This document shows positions 33,578 through 43,233 of a stretch of 64,000 nucleotides of DNA, one piece after another. How positions within the stretch are numbered: position 1 is the stretch's first letter; each line of letters starts with the position of its first letter. A program made the translations under genes and the position numbers. Source of the stretch: Pedococcus dokdonensis (GTDB taxonomy: Bacteria > Actinomycetota > Actinomycetes > Actinomycetales > Dermatophilaceae); the NCBI RefSeq assembly GCF_900104525.1, contig NZ_LT629711.1:1612001-1676000 (forward strand), read 5' to 3'. Below the pieces are notes generated by a model that saw only the letters and a program-made list of their open reading frames with translations, made no database searches and was not told the origin of the DNA.

Positions 33578-34204
33578 TCAGTCGAAGATGGGGCCGACGG
33601 TGCGCGAGCGCTTGAGCTCGTAGAACCCGGGGGTCCCCGCGACGAGCACGCAGCCGTCCCACAGGCGACCGGCGGCCTCGCCCTTCGGGGCCGGGCTCAC
33701 GACCGGGCCGAAGAACGCCTCACCCTCCACGGCCACGACCGGGGTGCCGACGTCGTCGCCGACGAGGTCGATGGCCCGCTGGTGGCTCGCCCGCAGCTCG
33801 GCGTCGTTGACGTCGGAGTCGGCGAAGTCGGCGAGCTCCTCGGGCAGCCCGACCTCCTCGAGGGCGGGACCGATCACCTTGGCGTAGTCCTTCTCGCCAC
33901 CCAGGTGGATGCGGGTGCCCATCGCGTCGTAGAGCGGCTTGATGACCTTGTCACCGTGCTCGCGGGCGGCCGCGACGATGACGCGAACGGGCCCCCAGCC
34001 ACGGTCCATCATCGCCCGGTAGTCGGCCGGGAGGTCGCGGCCCTCGTTGAGCACCGACAGGCTCATCACCGACCAGGTCACGTCGACGGAGCGCACGCGC
34101 TCGACCTCCATCATCCAGCGGGAGGTCATCCACGCCCAGGGACAGAGCGGGTCGAACCAGAACTCGGCGGACGAACGGGACTCAGCGGTCAGGGAGGCAG
34201 TCAC
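33578..34204 (-). CDS. DsbA-like oxidoreductase related to mycothiol-dependent Rv2466c, single active-site Cys
   Basis: This 208-residue thioredoxin-fold protein resembles M. tuberculosis Rv2466c, a mycothiol-dependent reductase of almost the same length. Segments FWFDPLCPWAWMTSRW and WSVMSLSVLNEGRDLP match the family. Rv2466c has CPWC; here the motif is Cys21-Pro-Trp-Ala24, so the resolving Cys is missing and a monothiol mechanism with mycothiol would be needed. The GTG at 34204 gives the family length, with AGGA upstream. It is divergent from pepN. Confidence 0.85.
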   Translation of the reverse strand: MTASLTAESRSSAEFWFDPLCPWAWMTSRWMMEVERVRSVDVTWSVMSLSVLNEGRDLPADYRAMMDRGWGPVRVIVAAAREHGDKVIKPLYDAMGTRIHLGGEKDYAKVIGPALEEVGLPEELADFADSDVNDAELRASHQRAIDLVGDDVGTPVVAVEGEAFFGPVVSPAPKGEAAGRLWDGCVLVAGTPGFYELKRSRTVGPIFD

Positions 34205-34308
34205 ACGCACAATCCTGCCACCCGCCCCGGAGGGCCGCACCGGCGGTGCCACCCCGTGGACCATCGTGCGAGGATGGCCCGCGAACCGACCACCCTCGGA
34301 GGAGCACT

Positions 34309-36858
34309 GTGCCCGGCAAGAACCTGACCCGCGACGAGGCCACCACCCGCGCCGCAGTCGTCACCGTCGACCACTACGACGTGTCCCTCGACCTCACGAC
34401 GTCGGACACCACGTTCCGGAGCACGACGACGGTGTCGTTCACCAGCCGTGAGCCCGGGGCAGAGACCTTCATCGACCTCATCGCGCCGTCCGTCCAGGCG
34501 ATCACGCTCAACGGCGAGCCGCTCGACCCGGCCACGCACTTCGACGGAGTCCGCATCACCGTCCCGGCCACGGCGGAGCACAACACGCTCACGGTCGACG
34601 CCACGGCGGCATACATGAACACCGGGGAGGGGCTGCACCGCTTCACCGACCCGGTCGACGGTGAGGTCTACCTCTACTCCCAGTTCGAGGTCGCCGACTG
34701 CCGCCGGATGTTCGCGGTCTTCGAGCAGCCCGACCTCAAGGCGACCTTTGCCTTCACGGTGACTGCTCCCGAGCACTGGCAGGTGGTGTCCAACTCCCCC
34801 ACGCCCGAGCCGACCCCGGCCGCGGAGGGCACCGCCACGTGGGCGTTCGCCCCGACGGCGCGGATGTCCTGCTACATCACCGCCCTCATCGCCGGTCCCT
34901 ACGCCGTGGTGCGCGACGAGGTCGGGACCCGTCGCGGCACGGTCCCGCTCGGCATCTTCTGCCGCCAGTCCCTGCTCGAGCACCTCGACGCCGACAACAT
35001 CTTCGACTGCACGAAGAGCGGCTTCGCGTTCTTCGAGGACGAGTTCGACTGCGAGTACCCGTTCGAGAAGTACGACCAGCTCTTCACGCCCGAGTACAAC
35101 ATGGGCGCGATGGAGAACGCCGGTGCCGTCACCATCACCGAGACCTACATCTTCCGGTCGAAGGTCACCGAGGCCATCGTCGAGCGGCGCGCGCTGACGA
35201 TCCTGCACGAGCTGGCGCACATGTGGTTCGGCGACCTCGTCACGATGAAGTGGTGGAACGACCTGTGGCTCAACGAGTCGTTCGCCGAGTGGGCGTCGAC
35301 CACCTGCCAGGCCGAGGCGACCCGCTGGACCAGCGCCTGGACCACGTTCGGCACCTCGGAGAAGGCCTGGGCCTACCGCCAGGACCAGCTCTCCTCGACC
35401 CACCCCATCGTCGCCCCGATCCGCGACCTCGAGGACGTCGAGGTCAACTTCGACGGCATCACCTACGCCAAGGGCGCCTCGGTGCTCAAGCAGCTCGTCG
35501 CCTACGTCGGCCGGGAGCCGTTCACGGCAGGGCTGCGCGCCTACTTCGCCAAGCACGCCTGGGGCAACACCACGCTGCAGGACCTCCTGCGCGAGCTGGA
35601 GACCACCTCCGGTCGCGACCTCGGCACCTGGTCGAAGCTCTGGCTGGAGACCGCCGGGGTCAACACGCTGCGGCCCGAGGTCGACACCGACGACCAGGGC
35701 CTGATCTCCTCGGCCCGGATCGTGCAGTCGTACGCCGAGGGGTTCGAGACCCTGCGTCCGCACCGCCTCGCCGTCGGCCTGTACTCCGTCCAGGGTGCCG
35801 AGCTGGTGCGCACCGAGCGCTTCGAGCTGGACGTCGAGGGCGAGTCCACCACCCTGCCCCAGCTCGTCGGGCGTCCGGCGCCCGACCTGCTGCTGGTCAA
35901 CGACGACGACCTCGCCTACGCGAAGATCCGCCTCGACGAGCGCTCGCTCGCGACGGCGCTCGCCCACCCGCGGGGGTTCCGGGACAGCCTCCCCCGGGCG
36001 CTGGTCCTCGGCGCCGCCTGGGACATGACCCGCGACGCCGAGATGTCCGCCCGCGACTTCGCCGCGCTGGTGCTGGCCTCACTGCCCGGTGAGACCGACT
36101 CGACCCTCCTGCGGGTGCTCCTGGGGCAGCTGCAGATCGCCCTGCACCTCTACGTCGCCCCCGCCCACCGTGACGAGGCGATCGCCGCCGCGGTCCGCGA
36201 CCTGCGTGCCCTGGCCGAGTCCGCCGCGCCCGGCAGCGACGCCCAGCTCCAGCTGGTCAGCGCGTATGCCGCGCAGCAGCGCGGCGGTGACGACGCGGCA
36301 TACCTGCGTGGCCTGCTCGACGGCACGGAGGTGCTCGACGGGCTCGCCGTCGACACCGACATGCGCTGGCGGTTGCTCACCTCGCTCGCAGCGTGCGGCG
36401 CGGCGAGCGCCGAGGACATCGACGCCGAGCAGCAGCGCGACAACACCGCGACCGGACGCGAACGCGCCGAGCAGGCTCGTGCCGCGTTCCCGACGGCCGA
36501 GGCCAAGGCCACCGCGTGGCGCCGCGGCGTGGAGGAGGCGGGGCTGCCCAACTCCGTCCTCGAGGCGATCGCGGCCGGGTTCGTGAACGTCCATGACACG
36601 GCCCTCCTCGAGCCGTACGTCGAGAAGTACCACGCCATGCTCGACTCCGTGGAGGAGAAGGGCTCCCACGCGATCATCGAGATCCTGGTGGCCAGCTTCT
36701 ACCCGACTCCGCTCGCCGACGGCGCACTGCACGACGCGACCGAGGCCTGGCTGACCAGCCACGCCGACGCCCCGGCCGCGCTGCGCCGCCTCGTCCAGGA
36801 GAACCGCGACCCGATCGCCCGCGCCCTGCGCGCGCAGCAGCGGGATGCCGATGCCTGA
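34309..36858 (+). CDS. pepN: Aminopeptidase N (M1 family)
   Basis: This 849-residue cytoplasmic zinc aminopeptidase removes N-terminal residues from peptides. The exopeptidase motif GAMENAG is at residues 266-272 and the zinc motif HELAH at 300-304, with the third ligand in LWLNESFAEW. The C-terminal helical domain is complete. The GTG at 34309 has a perfect GGAGG seven bases upstream. The 3' end overlaps the start of the mechanosensitive channel gene. Confidence 0.95.
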   Translation: MPGKNLTRDEATTRAAVVTVDHYDVSLDLTTSDTTFRSTTTVSFTSREPGAETFIDLIAPSVQAITLNGEPLDPATHFDGVRITVPATAEHNTLTVDATAAYMNTGEGLHRFTDPVDGEVYLYSQFEVADCRRMFAVFEQPDLKATFAFTVTAPEHWQVVSNSPTPEPTPAAEGTATWAFAPTARMSCYITALIAGPYAVVRDEVGTRRGTVPLGIFCRQSLLEHLDADNIFDCTKSGFAFFEDEFDCEYPFEKYDQLFTPEYNMGAMENAGAVTITETYIFRSKVTEAIVERRALTILHELAHMWFGDLVTMKWWNDLWLNESFAEWASTTCQAEATRWTSAWTTFGTSEKAWAYRQDQLSSTHPIVAPIRDLEDVEVNFDGITYAKGASVLKQLVAYVGREPFTAGLRAYFAKHAWGNTTLQDLLRELETTSGRDLGTWSKLWLETAGVNTLRPEVDTDDQGLISSARIVQSYAEGFETLRPHRLAVGLYSVQGAELVRTERFELDVEGESTTLPQLVGRPAPDLLLVNDDDLAYAKIRLDERSLATALAHPRGFRDSLPRALVLGAAWDMTRDAEMSARDFAALVLASLPGETDSTLLRVLLGQLQIALHLYVAPAHRDEAIAAAVRDLRALAESAAPGSDAQLQLVSAYAAQQRGGDDAAYLRGLLDGTEVLDGLAVDTDMRWRLLTSLAACGAASAEDIDAEQQRDNTATGRERAEQARAAFPTAEAKATAWRRGVEEAGLPNSVLEAIAAGFVNVHDTALLEPYVEKYHAMLDSVEEKGSHAIIEILVASFYPTPLADGALHDATEAWLTSHADAPAALRRLVQENRDPIARALRAQQRDADA

Positions 36859-37792
36859 GGCCGTCACGCAAGTCCTCACCGCCCTGTCCGAGGTGACGCC
36901 GAAGTCGGCGTGGGAGTGGTTCACCGGGGCGCCGTCGTCGATCGTCATCACCATCGTCGGGGCGCTCATCCTGAGGTGGCTCGCACTGCGCTCGATCGGC
37001 CGGGTCGTCAGGGTGACGCTGGCCAGGTCGGACGCCCGGCGCAGCAGGGAGCCCGCCAGCCGGGCCGGTCGGGTGCTGGCCCAGGCCACCGGCGCCGCGC
37101 ACGAACGGCACCGGCAGCGCACCCTGACGATGGGCTCGTTGCTGCGCAGCTCGGTGACCTTCATCGTCGCGCTGGTCACGATCCTGACCGTGATGGGGAT
37201 CGTCGGCATCAACCTGGCGCCCGTGCTCGCCACCGCCGGCGTGGGCGGCGTGGCGCTCGGCTTCGGCGCCCAGAGCCTCGTCAAGGACTTCCTCTCCGGC
37301 ATCTTCATGATCCTCGAGGACCAGTACGGCGTCGGTGACGTGATCGACACCGGCGAGGCGATCGGCACGGTCGAGGAGGTCTCGCTGCGCGTGACGCGGC
37401 TGCGCGACGGGCAGGGCGTGGTCTGGTACATCCGCAACGGCGAGATCATCCGGATCGGCAACAAGTCCCAGGGCTGGTCCACCGCGATGGTGGACATCCC
37501 GGTGGCCTACTCCGAGAACCTCGAGAAGGTCATCCCGCTGATCCGCACCGTGGTGCACGAGCTCGACGAGAGCCCGGACTGGGCCGAGAAGCTGCTCGAG
37601 GAGCCGCAGGTGATGGGCGTCGAGTCGATGACCGGCTCGGTCGTCACCATCCGCGTGATCGCCAAGACGGCGCCGGAGCAGCAGTACGGCGTCTCGCGCG
37701 AGATCCGCGAACGGGTCAAGGCCACCTTCGACGAGCACGGCGTGACGGCGCCCGTCATGACACCGTTCGGGCCCGCGGCCGGTGCCCGATGA
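36845..37792 (+). CDS. Mechanosensitive ion channel, MscS family
   Basis: This 315-residue channel has one N-terminal helix ([17 protein letters not shown]), a second and third helix ending in the pore-lining [20 protein letters not shown], and the MscS beta domain ([19 protein letters not shown]). The pore helix carries the Gly/Ala pattern typical of MscS. It releases solutes on osmotic downshock. ATGs at 36845 and 36851 are both possible; either overlaps the pepN stop. Confidence 0.9.
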   Translation: MPMPEAVTQVLTALSEVTPKSAWEWFTGAPSSIVITIVGALILRWLALRSIGRVVRVTLARSDARRSREPASRAGRVLAQATGAAHERHRQRTLTMGSLLRSSVTFIVALVTILTVMGIVGINLAPVLATAGVGGVALGFGAQSLVKDFLSGIFMILEDQYGVGDVIDTGEAIGTVEEVSLRVTRLRDGQGVVWYIRNGEIIRIGNKSQGWSTAMVDIPVAYSENLEKVIPLIRTVVHELDESPDWAEKLLEEPQVMGVESMTGSVVTIRVIAKTAPEQQYGVSREIRERVKATFDEHGVTAPVMTPFGPAAGAR

Positions 37793-37808
37793 GTCCGGCC
37801 AGCGCGCG

Positions 37809-38216
37809 ATGAGCCTGCAGACGCCAGGTGGCGACCAGCAGGGCAGCTTCTACGACCAGGTCGGCGGGCACGAGACGTTCCGCAAGCTGGTGCACGAGTT
37901 CTACCGGGGCGTCGCCACCGACCCGCCACTGCGGGCGCTCTACCCCGAGGACGACCTGGGCCCGGCCGAGGAGCGCTTCCTGATGTTCCTCGAGCAGTAC
38001 TGGGGCGGTCCGACCACCTACTCCGAGCAGCGCGGCCACCCCCGGCTGCGGATGCGGCACCACCCGTTCAAGGTGACTCCCCTGCAGCGGGACCGCTGGC
38101 TGCACCACATCATGGCGGCCGTCGACACGCTGGACCTGCCCCCCGCGAACGACCTCATCCTGCGCGACTACCTCGAACGCGCCGCGCACTCGATGGTCAA
38201 CTCCCTGGAGGACTGA
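37809..38216 (+). CDS. Group II truncated hemoglobin (GlbO-like)
   Basis: This 135-residue globin has the trHbO signature [19 protein letters not shown], followed by LRMRHHPF with the proximal His region. The short A helix and 2-on-2 fold length are typical. These proteins bind oxygen or react with NO and peroxide at the membrane. The ATG at 37809 is chosen; a GTG at 37782 is an alternative that overlaps mscS. Confidence 0.9.
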   Translation: MSLQTPGGDQQGSFYDQVGGHETFRKLVHEFYRGVATDPPLRALYPEDDLGPAEERFLMFLEQYWGGPTTYSEQRGHPRLRMRHHPFKVTPLQRDRWLHHIMAAVDTLDLPPANDLILRDYLERAAHSMVNSLED

Positions 38217-38273
38217 GGCCGGGCGCAGTTCAGCCCGCGAGACGCTGCAGCCCCACGGCGGACCTGGTTTCCC

Positions 38274-38285
38274 CGAACGCGTTCG
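38274..38285. promoter_or_regulatory. LacI-type operator before the alpha-glucosidase gene
   Basis: CGAACGCGTTCG is a perfect 12-bp palindrome with a central CpG, the form bound by LacI-family sugar repressors. It lies 20 bases before the GTG start. No LacI gene is adjacent; the one at 22 kb has a different operator half-site (GAATC), so the regulator is probably elsewhere. Confidence 0.55.
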
Positions 38286-38305
38286 ATGCGTCAGCATGGT
38301 TCACC

Positions 38306-40057
38306 GTGACGACCACCCTCCCCACCCATCCTGACCAACCCGTGCCCGACCCCACCGAGTCCGGCCGACCCGCCGCTGACCTCATCCACGCCGCCGGCCC
38401 CGCCGACGCCGCCTGGTGGCGGCACGCGGTGATCTACCAGATCTACCCGCGGTCCTGGGCCGACGCGGACGGCGACGGCATCGGTGACCTCCCCGGGGTC
38501 ACGGCGCGGCTCGACTACCTGAAGGCGCTGGGCGTCGACGCGGTGTGGTTCAGCCCGTTCTACAAGTCACCGCAGGCCGACGCCGGCTACGACGTGGCGG
38601 ACTACCGCGACATCGACGGCCTGTTCGGCACGCTCGCGGACGCCGACGCCATGGTGGCCCGGGCGCACGAGCTCGGCCTCAAGGTGATCGTCGACCTGGT
38701 CCCCAACCACACCAGCGACGAGCACGAGTGGTTCCAGGCGGCGCTGGCGGCCGGTCCCGGGAGCCCGGAGCGGGACCGCTACATCTTCCGCGACGGCAAG
38801 GGCCCCGACGGCGACCTGCCGCCGAACGACTGGCACTCCGTGTTCGGCGGCGACGGCTGGACCCGTGTCACCGAGGCGGATGGGTCACCCGGCCAGTGGT
38901 ACCTCCACCTCTTCGACACCAAGCAGCCCGACCTCAACTGGGACAACCCCGAGATCGGCGACGAGTTCGAGTCGATCCTGCGGTTCTGGCTCGACCGTGG
39001 CATCGACGGCTTCCGGGTCGACGTGGCGCACGGCCTGATCAAGGAGAAGGGGCTGCCCGACTACGACGTCGAGCTGCACATCCTCGACGGTGAGCTGAAG
39101 CCCGGCGCCCCCATGCCCCCGATGTGGGACCAGGACGCCGTCCACGACGTCTACCGTCGCTGGCACTCGGTGCTGGCCGGGTACGGTGAGCCGGACCGCA
39201 TCCTCGTCGCCGAGGCCTGGGTCCGTCCGCAGGAGCGCGCCGTCCGCTACGTCCGCCCGGACGAGATGCACCAGGCCTTCAACTTCGACTTCCTGAAGGC
39301 GCAGTGGACCGCGGCCGAGCTCCGCGAGGTGATCACGTCCTCGCTCGAGGCAGCCGACTCGGTCGGGGCCCCGAGCACCTGGGTGCTCTCCAACCACGAC
39401 GTGGTGCGGCACGCCTCACGGCTCGGCCTGCCCGTCGGGGAGCGCCAGCCCAACGGCATCAGCGCGACCGACCCGCAGCCCGACCGGGCGCTGGGCCTGC
39501 GGCGGGCCCGCGCCGCGACGACGCTCATGCTCGCACTGCCCGGAGGCGCGTACCTCTACCAGGGCGAGGAGCTTGGCCTGCCCGACTCGACCGACATGCC
39601 TGGTGAGTTCCGGCAGGACCCGACCTTCCTGCGCACCAAGGGCAAGGAGATCGGTCGGGACGGCTGCCGCGTGCCGATCCCGTGGCAGAAGGACGCGCCG
39701 TCGCTGGGCTTCGGCCCGACCGAGGCGACCTGGCTGCCCCAGCCCGCGGTCTACGGCGACTACGCGGTCGACCAGCAGGACGGCGTCGAGGGGTCGACGC
39801 TCGAGCTCTACCGCACGCTCCTGCGGTGCCGTCGTGAGCGCGACCTGGGCACCGGCGGGCTCCGCGCGGCAGAGGGCTTCGGCGACGACGTCGTGGCGCT
39901 GGTCAACACCGGTCAGGGGGTGCCGACGCTCGTCGTCGCCAACCTGGGCTCGGAGCCCGTGGCGCTCCCCGAGGGCGCGACCGTCGTCGTCGCGTCGGGC
40001 GACCTGACCGACGACGGCCTGGTGCCCACCGACACCACCGTCTGGGCCAGCTTCTGA
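38306..40057 (+). CDS. Alpha-glucosidase / oligo-1,6-glucosidase (GH13)
   Basis: This 583-residue GH13 hydrolase has all conserved regions: DLVPNHTSDEH, GFRVDVAHGL with the nucleophile Asp, ILVAEAW with the acid Glu, and VLSNHDVVRH. The N-terminal WWRHAVIYQIYPRSWADADGD marks the alpha-glucosidase/sucrose hydrolase branch. It cleaves maltose-type oligosaccharides in the cytoplasm. The GTG at 38306 is 20 bases after a LacI-type palindrome, so sugar control is likely. No transporter is adjacent. Confidence 0.9.
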   Translation: MTTTLPTHPDQPVPDPTESGRPAADLIHAAGPADAAWWRHAVIYQIYPRSWADADGDGIGDLPGVTARLDYLKALGVDAVWFSPFYKSPQADAGYDVADYRDIDGLFGTLADADAMVARAHELGLKVIVDLVPNHTSDEHEWFQAALAAGPGSPERDRYIFRDGKGPDGDLPPNDWHSVFGGDGWTRVTEADGSPGQWYLHLFDTKQPDLNWDNPEIGDEFESILRFWLDRGIDGFRVDVAHGLIKEKGLPDYDVELHILDGELKPGAPMPPMWDQDAVHDVYRRWHSVLAGYGEPDRILVAEAWVRPQERAVRYVRPDEMHQAFNFDFLKAQWTAAELREVITSSLEAADSVGAPSTWVLSNHDVVRHASRLGLPVGERQPNGISATDPQPDRALGLRRARAATTLMLALPGGAYLYQGEELGLPDSTDMPGEFRQDPTFLRTKGKEIGRDGCRVPIPWQKDAPSLGFGPTEATWLPQPAVYGDYAVDQQDGVEGSTLELYRTLLRCRRERDLGTGGLRAAEGFGDDVVALVNTGQGVPTLVVANLGSEPVALPEGATVVVASGDLTDDGLVPTDTTVWASF

Positions 40058-40061
40058 GCAG

Positions 40062-40105
40062 GTCCGCTGCTCTCACGACAGACTGAGGTCGTGAGAGCAG
40101 CGGAC
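40062..40105 (+). promoter_or_regulatory. 18-bp perfect hairpin covering the start of the phosphodiesterase gene
   Basis: GTCCGCTGCTCTCACGAC (40062-40079) pairs with GTCGTGAGAGCAGCGGAC (40088-40105) around eight bases. The right arm contains the GTG start at 40091 and the first five codons. It may be the terminator of the upstream gene, a translational shutter, or both. Confidence 0.6.
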
Positions 40106-40885
40106 TTCGCCTACTTCGACGCACCGACCCCGGTCGGGCTGGCGCATCGCGGCGGGGCGAAGCTGGCGGCCAACCTCCACCTCGAGAACACCCTGCCGGC
40201 GTTCCGCGAGGCGGTGCGGATGGGCTACCGCTACCTCGAGACGGATGTCCACGCCACGGCCGACGGCACGCTGCTGGCGTTCCACGACGTGGCCCTCGAC
40301 CGCGTCACCGACCAGCGGGGCGTGGTGGCCAAGCTGCCGTATGCCGCGGTGCGGGCCGCGCGGATCAACGGCACCGAACCGATCCCCCTGCTCTCGGACC
40401 TGCTCGAGGAGTTCCCCGACACCCGGCTCAACATCGACGTCAAGGCACCCGGCGCGGTCGAGCCGCTCGCCGAGGTGCTGCGCCGGCACGACGCGGTCGA
40501 CCGGGTCTGCGTGGCCTCCTTCTCCGACCGGCGGCTGCGCGCGGTGCGCCGGCTCGTCGGACCGCGGCTGGCGACCTCCACCGGTCCTGCCGAGGTGGCC
40601 GCGCTGCGCCTCGCCCCCCAGCGGGTGGCCTCGTGGCTGCGCTCGCCGGCGGCTGCGCTGCAGATCCCGACCGGGCACGTCGTCGCCGGACGGCGGCTCG
40701 ACCTGGTCACCCCTGCCCTGGTCGAGCGGGTCCATGCGATGGGCAAGCACGTGCACGTGTGGACCATCGACGACGCCGACGAGATGCACCGGCTCTTCGA
40801 CCTCGGGGTCGACGGGATCGTGTCCGACCGCATCGACACCCTCGCCGAGGTGCTCGCCGAACGCGGCGTACCGTTGCGCCAGTGA
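40091..40885 (+). CDS. Glycerophosphodiester phosphodiesterase family protein
   Basis: This 264-residue TIM-barrel enzyme has the catalytic motifs GLAHRGGAKL (His-Arg), YLETDVHATADGTLLAFHD (Glu, Asp, His) and NIDVKAP. It hydrolyses glycerophosphodiesters to glycerol-3-phosphate and an alcohol. No signal peptide is seen. The start GTG and first codons lie inside a perfect 18-bp hairpin. The stop overlaps the next gene by GTGA. Confidence 0.9.
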   Translation: MRAADFAYFDAPTPVGLAHRGGAKLAANLHLENTLPAFREAVRMGYRYLETDVHATADGTLLAFHDVALDRVTDQRGVVAKLPYAAVRAARINGTEPIPLLSDLLEEFPDTRLNIDVKAPGAVEPLAEVLRRHDAVDRVCVASFSDRRLRAVRRLVGPRLATSTGPAEVAALRLAPQRVASWLRSPAAALQIPTGHVVAGRRLDLVTPALVERVHAMGKHVHVWTIDDADEMHRLFDLGVDGIVSDRIDTLAEVLAERGVPLRQ

Positions 40886-42312
40886 CCGCGTCGACCCCGC
40901 AACCAGCCCGCGAGGGAGTGTCGGACGAGCCGTCTGCCGGGGCCGAGCGGATCGGGGTCTTCCACCCGCGCTTCCTGCTCCTGTCGGTCTCGCTGGTCGC
41001 GCTGATCACGGTGATCGCGTTCGAGGGGATGGCGGTCTCGACGGCCATGCCCGACGCAGCGCGCGACCTCGACGCGGTGCGCTCCTACGGGCTGGCGTTC
41101 TCGGTGATGCTGACCACCCAGCTGCTCGGGATCGTCCTGGCCGGTGTCTGGTGCGACCGGTCCGGGCCGCTCCCGTCGCTGTTCGCCGGTCAGCTGCTCT
41201 TCGCCGCCGGCTGCGGGGTCTGCGGCGGGTCGCAGTCCTTCGGGCCCTTCCTGGCCGGCCGGGGCGTCGCCGGTCTGGGCGCCGGCCTGATCATCGTCGC
41301 CGGCTATGTCGTCATCGGTCGGGCCTACCCGGAGTCGTTGCGCCCCAAGGTCTTCAGCGTCATCTCGGCCGCCTGGGTGCTGCCCTCGCTGCTCGGCCCG
41401 CCGATCGCCGCCTGGGTCGCCACGACGTGGTCGTGGCGGTGGGTGTTCTGGCTCGTCGTGGTGCCCGTGGTGGCCGCCGTCGTCCTCGTCCTGGCACGAC
41501 GCGCGCAGATCGCAGCGGCCGACGAGGGCATCGAAGAGTCCAGTCGCGACCACCGGGAGCACGCCAGGGCGGCGTGGTTCGGGGTGCTCATCGCGGCGTC
41601 CGCCGGTGCCCTCCAGTGGGGCACCCACGACCTCGAGGCCACCTGGTCGACCAAGACGGTCACCGCCGTCATCGGCATCCTGGGCATCGCCGTCGCCGCA
41701 CCACTGCTGCTTCCCCACGGCACCTGGCTGATGCGCCGGGGGCTTCCGTCGGTGATGCTCGCGCGCTTCCTGCTCACCTGCTCGTTCTTCGGCACCATCA
41801 CCTACATCCCGTTGATGCTGGTCAACGAGCGCGGCCAGTCGCTGGCCACGGCCGGCACCATCCTCGCGGTGGGTTCGCTCGGCTGGTCGACCGGCTCGTG
41901 GATCCAGGGCCGGGACCGCTGGGCGGGTCGGCGGCACCAGCTCGTGTCGGTCGGCGGCGTGCTGCTGACGGCCGGCCTGCTCGGCATCGTCGCCGTCGCC
42001 CACTTCGACTGGCACCCGTGGCTCATCGCCGTGGCACTCGTGGCGTGCGGCACCGGCATGGGGCTGGGCACCGCGAGCCTGTCGGTGCTCTCGCTCACCC
42101 TCACGTCGCCGGCCGACCACGGCACGACCTCCTCATCGCTCCAGCTGGCCGACGTGCTCGGCTCGGTGCTCGGCATCGCCGCGGCCGGTGCGGTGTTCGC
42201 GGCGCTGCACACCACGGCCGGCCGTGACGTCCCCGTCTTCGTCGGAATCTGGCTCGGCCTGAGCGCGGTGGCTGCCCTCGTCGTGGTGGCGGGTCGGCGG
42301 ATCAGGACGTGA
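40882..42312 (+). CDS. MFS transporter, drug-efflux (DHA2-like) type
   Basis: This 476-residue protein has about fourteen hydrophobic segments with the sequence style of multidrug MFS pumps, including FEGMAVSTAMPDAARDL in helix 1, LLGIVLAGVWCDRSGP in the first loop and LGPPIAAWVATTWSWRWVFW. The GTG at 40882 overlaps the phosphodiesterase stop; a GTG at 40918 with GAGGGA directly before it is an alternative. The 3' end overlaps the convergent dehydrogenase gene by 11 bases. Substrate unknown. Confidence 0.83.
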   Translation: MTASTPQPAREGVSDEPSAGAERIGVFHPRFLLLSVSLVALITVIAFEGMAVSTAMPDAARDLDAVRSYGLAFSVMLTTQLLGIVLAGVWCDRSGPLPSLFAGQLLFAAGCGVCGGSQSFGPFLAGRGVAGLGAGLIIVAGYVVIGRAYPESLRPKVFSVISAAWVLPSLLGPPIAAWVATTWSWRWVFWLVVVPVVAAVVLVLARRAQIAAADEGIEESSRDHREHARAAWFGVLIAASAGALQWGTHDLEATWSTKTVTAVIGILGIAVAAPLLLPHGTWLMRRGLPSVMLARFLLTCSFFGTITYIPLMLVNERGQSLATAGTILAVGSLGWSTGSWIQGRDRWAGRRHQLVSVGGVLLTAGLLGIVAVAHFDWHPWLIAVALVACGTGMGLGTASLSVLSLTLTSPADHGTTSSSLQLADVLGSVLGIAAAGAVFAALHTTAGRDVPVFVGIWLGLSAVAALVVVAGRRIRT

Positions 42313-43213
42313 CGGCCCTGGGCCAGGGCTCCTGACCTCCCTGCCGGGTGGAGCGGCCCCGGACGGCCGCGAGGACTGCCGCCATGTCGAGCCCTCCCCA
42401 CCCGCCGTCGACGGTCTCGGCGAACAGGTCTCGCGCCGCCTCGGCCAGCGGCGTGGCCACCCCGGCCGCGTGCGCTGCGGAGACCACGAGCTCGGCGTTC
42501 ATCAGCACGTCGGCCGCACCAGCCTGCACGGCCCAGTCGCCGGCCACCAGCTTGGCGAGCTTGGCCCGCGACACGGTGCTGGCCATCGGGCCCTCGTCGA
42601 CGACCCTGCGGAGCACGTCGAGGTCGAGGTCGTGGGCCGCGGCGAAGTGGAACGCCTCGACGAGCCCGGTCACCTGGGTGATGAGGAACAGGTTGACGGC
42701 AAGCTTGGTGAGCAGCCCACTCCCCACGGGACCGGTCTCCACGACGACCCTGCCCAGTGGCGCCAGCAGCGGCGCGACCCGGGCGCGCACGTCCGGCTCA
42801 CCCGCGAGCATGACGACGAGCTGGCCAGCCTCCGCGACCGGCCTCGACCCGGAGACCGGCGCCTCCGCATACCACCCGCCTGCGCCGGCCACCTCCTCCC
42901 CGAGGCGCACGGAGAAGGCCGGCGAGGTGGTGCCGAGGTGCACCAGTGTCCGTCCGGCCACCAGCTCGGCGAACGCGTCAGTGCCACGGGGCAGGGTGGC
43001 GTCGACGCCGTGCTCTCCCGCGAGCATCATCAGGACGACGTCGCTGCGCTCGAAGAGCTCGGTCAGGTCGGTCGCTTCGTGGGCCCCCAGGCCGGCCAGG
43101 TGGTCGACGGCGGGTCGGGACCGGTTCCAGACGACCAGCTCCTGACCGGCGGCCAGCAGGTGGGTCGCCATGGGCAGCCCCATGATGCCGAGCCCGACGA
43201 ACCCCAGGGTCAT
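42302..43213 (-). CDS. NAD(P)-dependent beta-hydroxyacid dehydrogenase (3-hydroxyisobutyrate dehydrogenase family)
   Basis: This 303-residue enzyme has the nucleotide site GFVGLGIMGLPMATHLL, the substrate motif APVSGSRPVAEAGQL and the catalytic Lys in GLLTKLAVNLFLI. Family members reduce or oxidise short beta-hydroxyacids, and some act on imines or glyoxylate. It is divergent from a TetR regulator, and the gap holds two related palindromes, so its inducer may be the substrate. Confidence 0.87.
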   Translation of the reverse strand: MTLGFVGLGIMGLPMATHLLAAGQELVVWNRSRPAVDHLAGLGAHEATDLTELFERSDVVLMMLAGEHGVDATLPRGTDAFAELVAGRTLVHLGTTSPAFSVRLGEEVAGAGGWYAEAPVSGSRPVAEAGQLVVMLAGEPDVRARVAPLLAPLGRVVVETGPVGSGLLTKLAVNLFLITQVTGLVEAFHFAAAHDLDLDVLRRVVDEGPMASTVSRAKLAKLVAGDWAVQAGAADVLMNAELVVSAAHAAGVATPLAEAARDLFAETVDGGWGGLDMAAVLAAVRGRSTRQGGQEPWPRAVTS

Positions 43214-43233
43214 CCTCTGCCTCCTCCGTGCCG

